Origin: an uncultured Eubacteriales bacterium | GTDB taxonomy: Bacteria > Bacillota > Clostridia > Lachnospirales > Lachnospiraceae | DNA length: 64,000 nt | Assembly: GCA_900314525.1 (NCBI GenBank) | Contig: OMVN01000004.1 | Coordinates: forward strand, 1-64,000 | Reading direction: 5' to 3' | Shown: positions 35,188-44,120 of the stretch, piece after piece | Layout: each line of letters starts with the position of its first letter | How positions within the stretch are numbered: the stretch's first letter is position 1 | Position numbers and translations under genes: made by a program | The notes under the pieces: model-generated | Told to the model about the DNA's origin: nothing | Databases searched by the model: none | The model's input: only the letters and a program-made list of their open reading frames with translations

Positions 35188-36162
35188 ATGGAATTTAACG
35201 AGATAAAATTAATTAGTGGAAGAATAAAGGAAAACGTAGAGAAAGTAATCATCGGTAAGGGAAAAGTAATTGATTATATGGTGACTGCAATTATTGCAGG
35301 TGGTCATGTGTTACTTGAGGATACACCTGGTACTGGTAAGACAATGCTTGCAAAATCAATTGCAAAATCTATAGATGGTAAATTTAATAGAATACAGTTT
35401 ACACCAGATTTACTTCCTACAGATATCACTGGATTGAATATTTATAACCAGGACACACATGCATTTGAATTTGTGGCTGGTCCAGTATTTTCAAATATTC
35501 TTTTGGCAGATGAGATTAACAGAGCAACACCAAGAACTCAGTCAAGTCTTCTTGAGTGTATGGAAGAGAAACAGGTTACTATTGACGGAAATACAAGAAT
35601 CCTTGATAGACCATTTCTTGTTATTGCAACACAGAACCCAATAGAGACAGCTGGAACATATACACTTCCAGAAGCACAGTTAGACCGTTTTATGATGCAG
35701 CTTTCTATGGGATTCCCTACAGAAGATGAGGAACTCTCAATTATAGACAGATTCATCCAGAATAACCCAATAGATTCATTGTCTGCAGTGTGCACAAAGG
35801 AAGACATAATTCTTATGGGTGAGATGTGCAAACAGGTGTATGTTGATGCGTCTGTAAGAAAATATATGGTTGACATCATTAATGCTACAAGAAATAACCC
35901 AGCTATATCAGCAGGTGTAAGCCCTAGAGGAACTCTGGCATTGTTAAAGACTACTCAGATTTATGCAGCTATAAATGGCAGAGATTACGTAACACCTGAA
36001 GATGTAAAGGCCCTTGCAATTCCTGTTCTGTCACACAGAATTGTGTCATATACAAATATGGCAAAGAACTCTAATAAAGAGGCAATTATACAGACAATTA
36101 TCGACAGAATTGCAACTCCAACAGAAGATTTTAGTATTAAAGGCGCAAATAACAATTTCTAA
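35188..36162 (+). CDS. MoxR-family AAA+ ATPase
   Basis: The 324-residue product has Walker A GTGKTML (about residue 50), Walker B LLADEINRA, sensor 1 ATQNPIE and the C-terminal lid with SPRGTLALLK, the standard layout of MoxR ATPases. MoxR proteins act as chaperones that activate or assemble partners in the envelope, often with a DUF58 protein that recruits VWA-type partners. AAAGGGAG lies before the ATG. It heads the MoxR-DUF58-DUF4129 set here; no VWA gene lies nearby. Confidence 0.93.
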   Translation: MEFNEIKLISGRIKENVEKVIIGKGKVIDYMVTAIIAGGHVLLEDTPGTGKTMLAKSIAKSIDGKFNRIQFTPDLLPTDITGLNIYNQDTHAFEFVAGPVFSNILLADEINRATPRTQSSLLECMEEKQVTIDGNTRILDRPFLVIATQNPIETAGTYTLPEAQLDRFMMQLSMGFPTEDEELSIIDRFIQNNPIDSLSAVCTKEDIILMGEMCKQVYVDASVRKYMVDIINATRNNPAISAGVSPRGTLALLKTTQIYAAINGRDYVTPEDVKALAIPVLSHRIVSYTNMAKNSNKEAIIQTIIDRIATPTEDFSIKGANNNF

Positions 36163-36181
36163 TTAGAAATGGAAGAGATAT

Positions 36182-37303
36182 ATGATATTAATAATAGCAT
36201 TTGCCTGTATTTTGATTCTTATGGGACTTCAGCGTATTGTATATACAAAATACTGGGATGACAAATTAAATGTAAAAATCAGTTATAAATATGTAGACTG
36301 CATGGCAGATGAGGAAAATGAGCTTGTTGAGGTCATTACAAATGAAAAATGGCTGCCTCTGCCAATGATGCATGTTAAGTTTGATATGCCAAAAAGTTTT
36401 GTGTTTGAAAATGAAAAAAATTCATCTATATCTGATAATTATTACAGAGATGATGTGTTCTCAATTAATGGAAATCAGAAGATTATCAGAACACTGAAAT
36501 TTAAGTGTACAAGCAGAGGATGCTTTTATATGAATGATATAAATCTTACTTCTAGTGATTTGTTTTTGAAGACAATATTGTCAACTAGGAGAAAAAATCC
36601 TGCTGTAATACATGTGTTTCCAAAGAAAATAGCACTGGATTTCTTTGAGGTTCCTTTTAATACAATTACAGGTAATTTTTCAACAAACAAAACAATGATT
36701 GAAGATCCTTTTGAATTCAGAGGAATTAGGCCTTATCAGCAGTTTGACAGCATGAAACACATAAACTGGAAGAGTTCAGCTAAAAATGGAGAACTCAAAG
36801 TAAATACTTTTTTTATGACTTCTTCACAGGATGTGAAAGTGCTTCTAAATATGGACACTCATGTTTATGCATACAATGAAAGACTTATTGAAAAGATTGT
36901 TAGCATAGCCAGCTCAATATGTGAAAAAGTAATAGAGGCTGGAATTCCAGTTGGACTTATTTCAAATGGAAAAGATATCTATACCCATGAGAGAATAGTA
37001 AGAGAATCTGGAAGCGGAGTAAAACACATGAGGGTTCTCGATACAGCACTTGCAAGAATTGATGCCAAGGCAGAAAATTATAATTTTGCAGATGTTTTAA
37101 AAGATGAGATGATCTCTAACACAGATGGACTTTCATCTAGAACATATTATATTATTATTTCAAATAATAGAAGCAAAGAACTTATAGAGAACTATAGAGA
37201 AACTAAGAAACTTGGAATATTATCATATTTTATCATTCCAGAATATACACAGTATGAAATTACTGAGCAGATTCCTGATATGATAAAATGGGATATAGAT
37301 TAA
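36182..37303 (+). CDS. DUF58 family membrane protein
   Basis: A short hydrophobic N-terminus (residues 1-16) anchors a mostly extracytoplasmic or cytoplasmic body of 373 residues. The DUF58 signature is clear: EDPFEFRGIRPYQQFDSMK and INWKSSAKNGELKVN (about 178-212). This family regularly pairs with MoxR ATPases. It is 20 bases after the MoxR gene and 11 bases before the DUF4129-like gene, so all three are co-transcribed. Confidence 0.9.
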   Translation: MILIIAFACILILMGLQRIVYTKYWDDKLNVKISYKYVDCMADEENELVEVITNEKWLPLPMMHVKFDMPKSFVFENEKNSSISDNYYRDDVFSINGNQKIIRTLKFKCTSRGCFYMNDINLTSSDLFLKTILSTRRKNPAVIHVFPKKIALDFFEVPFNTITGNFSTNKTMIEDPFEFRGIRPYQQFDSMKHINWKSSAKNGELKVNTFFMTSSQDVKVLLNMDTHVYAYNERLIEKIVSIASSICEKVIEAGIPVGLISNGKDIYTHERIVRESGSGVKHMRVLDTALARIDAKAENYNFADVLKDEMISNTDGLSSRTYYIIISNNRSKELIENYRETKKLGILSYFIIPEYTQYEITEQIPDMIKWDID

Positions 37304-37313
37304 GGAGGCCGGC

Positions 37314-38579
37314 ATGAGAAAAAAAGTAGAACGCTTCCGCACAGTTACATTTCTGCTTATGACGGCACTATTTACTATACTGCTATTTGTATATGCAGAT
37401 GGATTTACAACTAAGTCATCTTCCTTCCTTGCACTTGGAAGTCTTGTGTGCGCTGGGATTGTAGTTGTTGATTATCTTTCAAGAAGATATATTAAAAATG
37501 CAATTTTGTTTTTTGGAATACATCTGGCAATGATTGCAGGTGCATTTTTTGTGGCACCTGGAGATATGGATAAAGTAATAATGGTCATTGTATCTGCTTC
37601 GTATCTGTATCTTGGAATAGGATTCTGGAGAACAGAAATAGCAGAGAGATCATTGTATGAAATAAATATACCTGGATCCCTTCTGTTTATGTTCATCATA
37701 GTATATATACATGCATCGCTATCAAAAACAATGCCAGATTCAATTGCGGTATATGCATATATTGCAGGAATTTCATATGTTATTTTGTATTACATAAGAG
37801 AATATCTCAATAAATTTCTTGCATATTCTCTTGCTAGAGACAATATATCCAAAGAGATGGAAGAGACATTTGTTCTAAACATATCTTTTATAGGATTATT
37901 TGGACTGGTTTCTGTATTTGGAATTATGGTAGCAAATCTGTTCTTCTCAGATAGCTCATTTAATTTTGTGGGAAGATTTCTAAGATATATCGCCAGAGCA
38001 ATTGTTGGACTTATTGGAACTGGAAAGGCTGAGGTACAGGAAATTGTTACAGAGCAGGAAACTACCACAGAAATAAGGAGTACAGAAATTGCCACCAGAG
38101 AGACTGTAAAGAGAGCAGCAAAACCTATACAGGATGGAATAGATAAGTCTCTTGAAATATTTATAATACTTCTGTTTATTTTGGCACTTATAGCTATAGT
38201 AATAGCTGTATATAAATTTATAAAACATTATATGCACAAACATGGAAGAGCCGGTGATATAGTCGAAAAGATAACATATGGCGATCAGAAGGAAAAAATG
38301 GCTAAAAACGAGAATAAAGAAAAAGCTGGACTCTTTGGATCAAACGATACTAAGGTAAGGAAAATATATAAAGCGTATATACTGTCTGCAATAAAGAAAA
38401 ATAGCGGACTTCACATAATTGACAGTAATACAACTGATGAGATACAGGAAAAGGCAGAAAATGTGGTTGATAAGAACAATCTGATGTGTCTCACAAAGGT
38501 TTATAAAAAAGCCAGATATTCAGGAAAAGAAATTACTAAGGAAGATGTTGCTTTTGCGAAAAAATTCTCAAAATTCTAG
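37314..38579 (+). CDS. Multi-pass membrane protein with DUF4129-like tail
   Basis: Seven or more hydrophobic segments fill residues 10-215, followed by a Thr/Glu-rich extracytoplasmic stretch (245-270, EQETTTEIRSTEIATRET), another membrane helix (about 278-300) and a cytoplasmic C-terminus ending in TKVYKKARYSGKEITKEDV, which resembles the DUF4129 domain. In related operons this position is occupied by a transglutaminase-like membrane protein with DUF4129; no transglutaminase domain is seen here. It presumably works with the MoxR and DUF58 proteins at the envelope. Confidence 0.78.
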   Translation: MRKKVERFRTVTFLLMTALFTILLFVYADGFTTKSSSFLALGSLVCAGIVVVDYLSRRYIKNAILFFGIHLAMIAGAFFVAPGDMDKVIMVIVSASYLYLGIGFWRTEIAERSLYEINIPGSLLFMFIIVYIHASLSKTMPDSIAVYAYIAGISYVILYYIREYLNKFLAYSLARDNISKEMEETFVLNISFIGLFGLVSVFGIMVANLFFSDSSFNFVGRFLRYIARAIVGLIGTGKAEVQEIVTEQETTTEIRSTEIATRETVKRAAKPIQDGIDKSLEIFIILLFILALIAIVIAVYKFIKHYMHKHGRAGDIVEKITYGDQKEKMAKNENKEKAGLFGSNDTKVRKIYKAYILSAIKKNSGLHIIDSNTTDEIQEKAENVVDKNNLMCLTKVYKKARYSGKEITKEDVAFAKKFSKF

Positions 38580-38586
38580 CACTAGC

Positions 38587-38615
38587 TTGTTAAATTATCT
38601 GTTTTAAGCTACAAT
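38587..38615 (+). promoter_or_regulatory. Promoter upstream of the small membrane protein gene
   Basis: TTGTTA (38587-38592) and TACAAT (38610-38615) are 17 bases apart and lie between the DUF4129-like gene and the ATG at 38646. Confidence 0.55.
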
Positions 38616-38645
38616 ATATAGAAATTCAAAGAAAGGCAGATAATT

Positions 38646-39158
38646 ATGTCAAAATATTTTGTAAATTATCAGGAATTAAATGACAAAGAAAAACAAGAGT
38701 ATAATCTTATGATTAAGCAGTTATATACTATGCTTGCATTTGCTACACTTTTGTATTACGGACTTCCATTTGCCCTGGGTTTTCTTGGAGAAAAATTAGG
38801 CGGGGGAATTCTCGTAGTTTCACTGATGAGTGTTTTTCCGGTATATGTTTTTGCATGTGGAATGATTAACTCGGCTAAATATGGAACTAGTGTAGTGGTT
38901 CCACTGGCATTGGGAATATTTTTTATACCAACAGCACTGATATTTTATGGTAATCCTGCAATGGCAGCATTCGGACTTGTTTATTTTATAATGGGAATGT
39001 TCGGGGAATTTACAGGATTTCTCTTTAAACTCAGAAAGAAAAGTAAAAGAGGACTGTTTGGAATAGGAAAGCTTGGAAATGATCAGAATGGCAAAACAAA
39101 CAGATCTAAGAGCGGAAAAATCAGTAAGAAAAACGGGAATGCTAGAAAAAGCAGATAA
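38646..39158 (+). CDS. Membrane protein of unknown function
   Basis: The 170-residue product has four hydrophobic segments (about 25-45, 50-75, 80-100 and 105-130) and a strongly basic, Lys/Arg/Gly/Asn/Ser-rich cytoplasmic tail (about 130-170). No family is recognised. AAAGAAAGG lies before the ATG. The next small membrane gene begins after 12 bases. Confidence 0.75.
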   Translation: MSKYFVNYQELNDKEKQEYNLMIKQLYTMLAFATLLYYGLPFALGFLGEKLGGGILVVSLMSVFPVYVFACGMINSAKYGTSVVVPLALGIFFIPTALIFYGNPAMAAFGLVYFIMGMFGEFTGFLFKLRKKSKRGLFGIGKLGNDQNGKTNRSKSGKISKKNGNARKSR

Positions 39159-39170
39159 TGGAGGTGTGAA

Positions 39171-39386
39171 ATGGCAAGAGTAAGAGGAAGAAGAAATTTC
39201 AAAAAGTGGGCAGCCAGTAATAGAGCTGGTCTTTTGGCAATCACCATAACTCTGATTTATACAACAATAATGCTGCTCATTGTTCTTATATTTGGAAATG
39301 ATGTAAAAAGTCCAGATTCATATGAAACATCAAAAGAATCGGTTACTATAGAACAGCAGTCCACATCAGTAAATCAGGGGGAATAA
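39171..39386 (+). CDS. Small single-pass membrane protein
   Basis: The 71-residue product starts with a basic, Arg-rich segment (residues 2-20), one membrane helix (about 23-46) and a short Ser/Thr/Glu-rich tail, i.e. N-in/C-out topology by charge. GGAGG lies before the ATG, and the pyrophosphatase gene follows by 3 bases. Function unknown. Confidence 0.75.
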   Translation: MARVRGRRNFKKWAASNRAGLLAITITLIYTTIMLLIVLIFGNDVKSPDSYETSKESVTIEQQSTSVNQGE

Positions 39387-39389
39387 GTT

Positions 39390-41039
39390 ATGGCAATGAG
39401 AAATAATAAGATTTATGTGGTGGGACATAAAAATCCGGATACGGATTCGATTTGTTCTGCCATTTCCTATGCATATTTAAAAAATCAGCTTAGTGATGAG
39501 AAATATGTAGCAAGGAGAGCTGGACAGCTAAACGAAGAGACACAATATGTGCTTGACTATTTTCATGTTCAGGTGCCTGGATATATAAATGATATTGGAA
39601 CACAGGTAAAAGATATAGAGATTAGAAATACTGAAGGTGTCAGCAGAGAGATTTCCCTTAAAAGAGCATGGAATCTCATGAAAGAACTAGGTGCAGTAAC
39701 ACTGCCAGTTACAAAACATGGCAGACTTGAAGGACTCATTACAACTGAAGATATTGCTGAGGCATATATGGATGTTCACGACAGCAAAATATTATCAACT
39801 GCACATACTGCATACAAGAATATAGTAGATACTGTTGATGGTGAACTTCTGTGTGGAAATATTGATGCATATTTTACAGATGGCAAGGTGCTTATTGCAG
39901 CAGCAAATCCTGATCTTATGGAGGATTACATAGAGACAGGGGACTTGGTTATACTTGGCAACAGATATGAGTCACAGCTTTGTGCGATTGAGATGAATGC
40001 AGGATGCATAGTTGTGTGTGAAGGTGCAAAAGTTTCGAAGACGATTATGAAGATGGCAGAGGATCATGAGTGTACAATAATTAGTTCACCTCATGATACA
40101 TATACAGTTGCAAGGCTTATAAATCAAAGTATGCCAATAAGTTATTTTATGAGCAGAGAAAATCTGATTAAATTCAGAACTGATGATTTTACAGATGAAA
40201 TAAAGAATGTAATGGCAAAGAAGAGATACAGAGATTTCCCTATTGAAGACAAAAAGGGACGTTATGTAGGAATGATTTCTAGACGAAATCTCTTGAATGC
40301 AGATAAAAACAGGATAATTCTTGTGGATCACAACGAAAAAACACAGGCAGTAGATGGACTGGAAAATGCTGAGATATTGGAGATAATTGATCACCACAGA
40401 CTTGGTTCTTTAGAGACTATGTCGCCAGTATATTTTAGAAATCAGCCACTAGGATGTACAGCTACAATTATTTATCAGATATTTTGTGAAAATGGAATAG
40501 AAATACCTAAGGAAATTGCAGGACTTTTATGCGCAGCAATTTTATCAGATACGCTTATGTTTCGTTCACCAACATGCACTGTTGTTGATAAGGGAGCTGC
40601 TACTGCACTATCAAAAATTGCAGAAATAGATATAGAGGAATTTGCTACAAATATGTTCAGAGCGGGAAGTAATCTGAAAAATAAATCCGCTGAGGAAATA
40701 TTCTATCAGGACTTTAAGAAGTTCTTGGCAGGTGATGCTAGCCTCGGAGTTGGACAGATAAATTCATTAGATGCTCAGGAACTGGCAAATATTAAGGATA
40801 AATTAGAAACATATCTAGATAAGGCGTATAAAGAGCATGGGGAAAAGATGATTTTCTTTATGCTTACAAATATTCTGAGTGAATCAACAGAAGTATTATT
40901 TGTAGGAGATGGAGCAAAAGAATTGTTAGAAGACGCATTTAATATAATCATTGATTCAGACACCGTTATGTTAAAGGGAGTAGTTTCGAGAAAGAAACAG
41001 TTTATTCCTCCAATTTTTGAGAGTTTAGGCGGAAGGTAG
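39390..41039 (+). CDS. Manganese-dependent inorganic pyrophosphatase, CBS/DRTGG type
   Basis: This family II pyrophosphatase hydrolyses PPi. The DHH catalytic motifs are GHKNPDTDSICSAI (residues 12-25) and, after the regulatory insert, IDHHRLG (about 332-338) with a C-terminal DHHA2 region carrying VVSRKKQFIPPI. Between lie two CBS domains flanking a DRTGG domain (about 70-300), which in clostridial homologues bind adenine nucleotides or diadenosine polyphosphates to regulate activity. The full length of 549 fits that subclass. It is followed by the flavoredoxin gene after 7 bases. Confidence 0.92.
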   Translation: MAMRNNKIYVVGHKNPDTDSICSAISYAYLKNQLSDEKYVARRAGQLNEETQYVLDYFHVQVPGYINDIGTQVKDIEIRNTEGVSREISLKRAWNLMKELGAVTLPVTKHGRLEGLITTEDIAEAYMDVHDSKILSTAHTAYKNIVDTVDGELLCGNIDAYFTDGKVLIAAANPDLMEDYIETGDLVILGNRYESQLCAIEMNAGCIVVCEGAKVSKTIMKMAEDHECTIISSPHDTYTVARLINQSMPISYFMSRENLIKFRTDDFTDEIKNVMAKKRYRDFPIEDKKGRYVGMISRRNLLNADKNRIILVDHNEKTQAVDGLENAEILEIIDHHRLGSLETMSPVYFRNQPLGCTATIIYQIFCENGIEIPKEIAGLLCAAILSDTLMFRSPTCTVVDKGAATALSKIAEIDIEEFATNMFRAGSNLKNKSAEEIFYQDFKKFLAGDASLGVGQINSLDAQELANIKDKLETYLDKAYKEHGEKMIFFMLTNILSESTEVLFVGDGAKELLEDAFNIIIDSDTVMLKGVVSRKKQFIPPIFESLGGR

Positions 41040-41046
41040 TAGAAAT

Positions 41047-41628
41047 ATGAAAAGACAATACTGGAAACCGGGAAATATGTTATATCCACTTCCTGTTGTA
41101 ATGGTCAGCTGCAAGAGAAAAGACGAAAGACCAAATATAATAACTGTTGCATGGGCAGGAACAATATGTACAAATCCGGCAATGCTATCGATATCAGTAA
41201 AACCCGAAAGATATTCTTACGACATTATAAAGGAGTCAGGAGAATTTGTAGTTAATCTGGTTACAAAAGATATGGCATATGAGACTGATTTTTGTGGAGT
41301 TAAATCAGGTAAAGATATAGATAAATTTAAAGAACTTGGACTAAAAGAGGCTGAGTCTAAGATTGTGAAGGTACCTGGAATAGATAAAAGTCCAGTGAAT
41401 ATAGAATGTAAGGTTGTGGAAGTAAAGGAATTGGGGAGCCACAGTATGTTTATAGCTAAAGTTGTTTCTGTAAATGTAAATGAGGCTTTGATTGACGAAA
41501 CAGGAAGGTTTAATTTAAACCAGGCAGACTTGCTAACATATTCACATGGAGAATATTATTCTCTTGGAAAGAAAGTGGGTACCTTTGGATATTCTGTAAA
41601 GAGGAAGAAAAATAAAAAAAGAAGGTAA
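41047..41628 (+). CDS. Flavin reductase-like (flavoredoxin family) protein
   Basis: A 193-residue FMN-binding split-barrel protein. The motifs PLPVVMVSCKRKDERPNIITVAW and SISVKPERYSYDIIKESGEFVVN are typical of flavoredoxin/flavin-reductase-like proteins of anaerobes. It likely carries FMN and takes part in electron transfer; partner unknown. The basic tail (KRKKNKKRR) is not conserved. AGGTAGTAGAAAT precedes the ATG. Confidence 0.9.
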   Translation: MKRQYWKPGNMLYPLPVVMVSCKRKDERPNIITVAWAGTICTNPAMLSISVKPERYSYDIIKESGEFVVNLVTKDMAYETDFCGVKSGKDIDKFKELGLKEAESKIVKVPGIDKSPVNIECKVVEVKELGSHSMFIAKVVSVNVNEALIDETGRFNLNQADLLTYSHGEYYSLGKKVGTFGYSVKRKKNKKRR

Positions 41629-41633
41629 AGCCT

Positions 41634-43526
41634 ATGAAAATTTGCGGGATAGAGATTAATAATTTTAAATCAATCAGACATCTTAAAATCGAAAATATTG
41701 ATAATGCGTTTATACTTGTTGGAAAAAACAGCACTGGTAAAACTTCGGTATTGGATGCAATAAGACTAGCGGCGGGAATGTATGAGGTAAGACCAGAAAA
41801 TTTCAGCGAAGATGGAAAAAATATTGAAATAAAAATGTCAATTCAGATTGATGATGATGACATGGTATTGCTTCATGAAAGAGGAATTGTGTCAAAATAT
41901 AGAAATTTCGATTCATGGCTCCGCGATTTTAAAAATAAACTCCCTTCATTCAATAATGGGATTCTGGATTTTACATTTATTATGAACCGTGAAAAGGGCG
42001 GTAGATATTGTGATGGAATTAAGAAAAATAATAAATATATAAAACAGGTTATTCCTAAAATTTATTTTGTAGATAATGAGAGAAACATATCTGAGTATCA
42101 ACATGCAATACTTATGAAACAGGCAGATGCTGATTTATACAAGCTGTTAGACGATAAATGTATGTTTGACAACTCGAAAAACTGCACAAGATGTTTTGAA
42201 TGTATTGGTATGATTAATGATAAGCCTGCAAATGAATTGACAGCAATTCAGACAGCTAAGGTTTTGGAGTACAAACTTTTTAATCAGAATATTGACAGAT
42301 TTGCAGAACAGGTAAATAAATATGTTGCAAAAAACGGACTGCCAGCTCAATATGTAAAGTATGTTGCTGACTGTGATTTTGATAAATATTTTAAATTAAA
42401 AACATATTTATGTAATAAAGACAGAGGCACATACACAGATGTTGAAACAATGAGTGCAGGAACTAAAAGCATTTATCTGCTATCACTTCTTGAGGCGTAT
42501 ATTGATGATCAGGGAGGAATTCCCTGTATAATAATGATTGAAGATCCGGAGAGCTACCTTCATCCGTCGCTGCAGAAAGCAGCAAGTGAAGTGTTATTCA
42601 GACTTTCCAAAAAAAATCAGGTGATATTCTCAACTCACTCACCTAATATGATATTTAATTTTGCTGGAAGGCAGATAAATCAGGTTGTGTTAGATGAAGA
42701 GTGTTACACAGTAATAAATGAAGAGACAGACATTGATGAAATACTTGACGATCTTGGATATACTGCAAATGACTTGATGAATGTCAGCTTTGTATTTATT
42801 GTTGAAGGTAAGCAGGATAGTCAGAGACTTCCTTTGCTTCTTGAAAAATATTATTCTGAAATTTATGATGAAAATGGAATGCTCAAAAGAATTTCAATAA
42901 TAACTACAAATAGCTGTACGAATATAAAGACTTATGCAAATTTAAAGTATATAAATAAGCTTTATATAAAAGATCAGTTTCTTATGATAAGGGACAGCGA
43001 TGGAAAAAATCCTAAATATCTGGTAAAGCAGTTATGTGGATATTACGCACAGAGAAATAATGAAGACGTTGATAAACTTCCAAGGGTTACTCCTAAGAAT
43101 GTACTAGTTTTAAGCTACTATTCTTTTGAAAATTATTTTCTTGACCCAGTAATTATGGCTAAAATTGGAGTAGTAAAGAGTGAAGAGGAGTTCTACAATA
43201 TACTTTGGCAGAAATACAGAGATTATCTATATAAACTCCCAAGTATGAAGAGAATGTGTAGAAGCAAGAATGTTAGAATTAATAACAAAAATGATTTGAA
43301 GAAAAACATGGAAAATATTAAGACATATGTAAGAGGACATAATCTCTATGATATTTTCTATGGCAGATATAGAAATGATTCAGAAAGAGAAATTTTAAAG
43401 AGATATATTGATGTTGCACCAAGGGAAGCTTTTGCTGATATTTTAGATGCTATAGACGGTTTTGTGTATTTTGAAAATAGAAAGAAAAGTGAAGACGACA
43501 TCAGATATGAGATGAAAGGTAAATAA
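41634..43526 (+). CDS. OLD-like AAA ATPase with TOPRIM-type domain
   Basis: The N-terminus is an SMC/RecF-type ATPase: IEINNFKSIRHL, Walker A GKNSTGKTS (residues 34-42), an insert with CTRCFEC (a possible metal-binding knuckle, about 185-190), the signature-like TMSAGTKSIYLL, Walker B MIEDPESYLHP and the H-loop STHSPNMI. After about residue 385 a TOPRIM-like nuclease region follows with FIVEGKQDSQRL (acidic Glu) and MIRDSDGKN (Asp pair). This layout matches OLD-family nucleases, some of which act in phage defence (with or without a UvrD-like partner). No partner gene is adjacent. The gene overlaps aroK by one base. AAGGTAAAG precedes the ATG. Confidence 0.82.
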   Translation: MKICGIEINNFKSIRHLKIENIDNAFILVGKNSTGKTSVLDAIRLAAGMYEVRPENFSEDGKNIEIKMSIQIDDDDMVLLHERGIVSKYRNFDSWLRDFKNKLPSFNNGILDFTFIMNREKGGRYCDGIKKNNKYIKQVIPKIYFVDNERNISEYQHAILMKQADADLYKLLDDKCMFDNSKNCTRCFECIGMINDKPANELTAIQTAKVLEYKLFNQNIDRFAEQVNKYVAKNGLPAQYVKYVADCDFDKYFKLKTYLCNKDRGTYTDVETMSAGTKSIYLLSLLEAYIDDQGGIPCIIMIEDPESYLHPSLQKAASEVLFRLSKKNQVIFSTHSPNMIFNFAGRQINQVVLDEECYTVINEETDIDEILDDLGYTANDLMNVSFVFIVEGKQDSQRLPLLLEKYYSEIYDENGMLKRISIITTNSCTNIKTYANLKYINKLYIKDQFLMIRDSDGKNPKYLVKQLCGYYAQRNNEDVDKLPRVTPKNVLVLSYYSFENYFLDPVIMAKIGVVKSEEEFYNILWQKYRDYLYKLPSMKRMCRSKNVRINNKNDLKKNMENIKTYVRGHNLYDIFYGRYRNDSEREILKRYIDVAPREAFADILDAIDGFVYFENRKKSEDDIRYEMKGK

Positions 43527-44050
43527 TGAGTAATTTAAATAATATAATATTAATAGGTATGCCTGGAGCGGGCAAAAGTACAATAGGAGTAATACTAGCA
43601 AAGGTGTCAGGATATCATTTTGTTGATGCTGACATAGTTATACAGCAGGAAGAAGGAAGACTCTTAAAAGATATAATTGCAAGTGAAGGTGTAGATGGTT
43701 TTATCGATGTGGAAAACAGAATAAATGCTGGAATAAACACAGATAAAACAATTATTGCCACAGGCGGAAGCGTTGTATACGGAAAGGAGGCAATGGAGCA
43801 TTACAAAAAAATAGGCACAATCGTATATTTGAAACTGCAGTATGAAGAACTTGAAAAAAGACTGGGTGACATCAAAAACAGAGGTGTAGTTTTGAGAGAG
43901 GGACAGGATCTCAAGGCTTTATATGAGGAGAGATGTCCTTTATATGAACAGTATGCAGATTTTGTAATTGACGAGACAGGCGAGGGAGTTGAAGAGACCC
44001 TTGAAAAAGTAAATAAAAAACTATTTACAAAAGAAAACAATGTGTTATAA
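43526..44050 (+). CDS. aroK: Shikimate kinase
   Basis: A P-loop kinase of 174 residues that phosphorylates shikimate at the 3-hydroxyl. GMPGAGKSTIG (P-loop, residue 10 on), DADIVIQ (shikimate-binding Asp), the ENR segment after the IASEG helix, the ATGGSV motif, and the lid with a partly changed LREGQDL loop are all present. Translational coupling with the preceding ATPase/TOPRIM gene is indicated by the TAATG overlap. The downstream murA has its own promoter. Confidence 0.9.
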   Translation: MSNLNNIILIGMPGAGKSTIGVILAKVSGYHFVDADIVIQQEEGRLLKDIIASEGVDGFIDVENRINAGINTDKTIIATGGSVVYGKEAMEHYKKIGTIVYLKLQYEELEKRLGDIKNRGVVLREGQDLKALYEERCPLYEQYADFVIDETGEGVEETLEKVNKKLFTKENNVL

Positions 44051-44051
44051 T
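44024..44051 (+). promoter_or_regulatory. Probable promoter for murA
   Basis: TTTACA (44024-44029) and TATAAT (44046-44051), 16 bases apart, lie at the very end of aroK, about 70 bases before the murA ATG. Confidence 0.6.
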
Positions 44052-44120
44052 TTAATTCACTGTGAATAAGATTAAATATGTCATTTTGCACATTTGAAAT
44101 AAATATTAAGGAGCATATGT

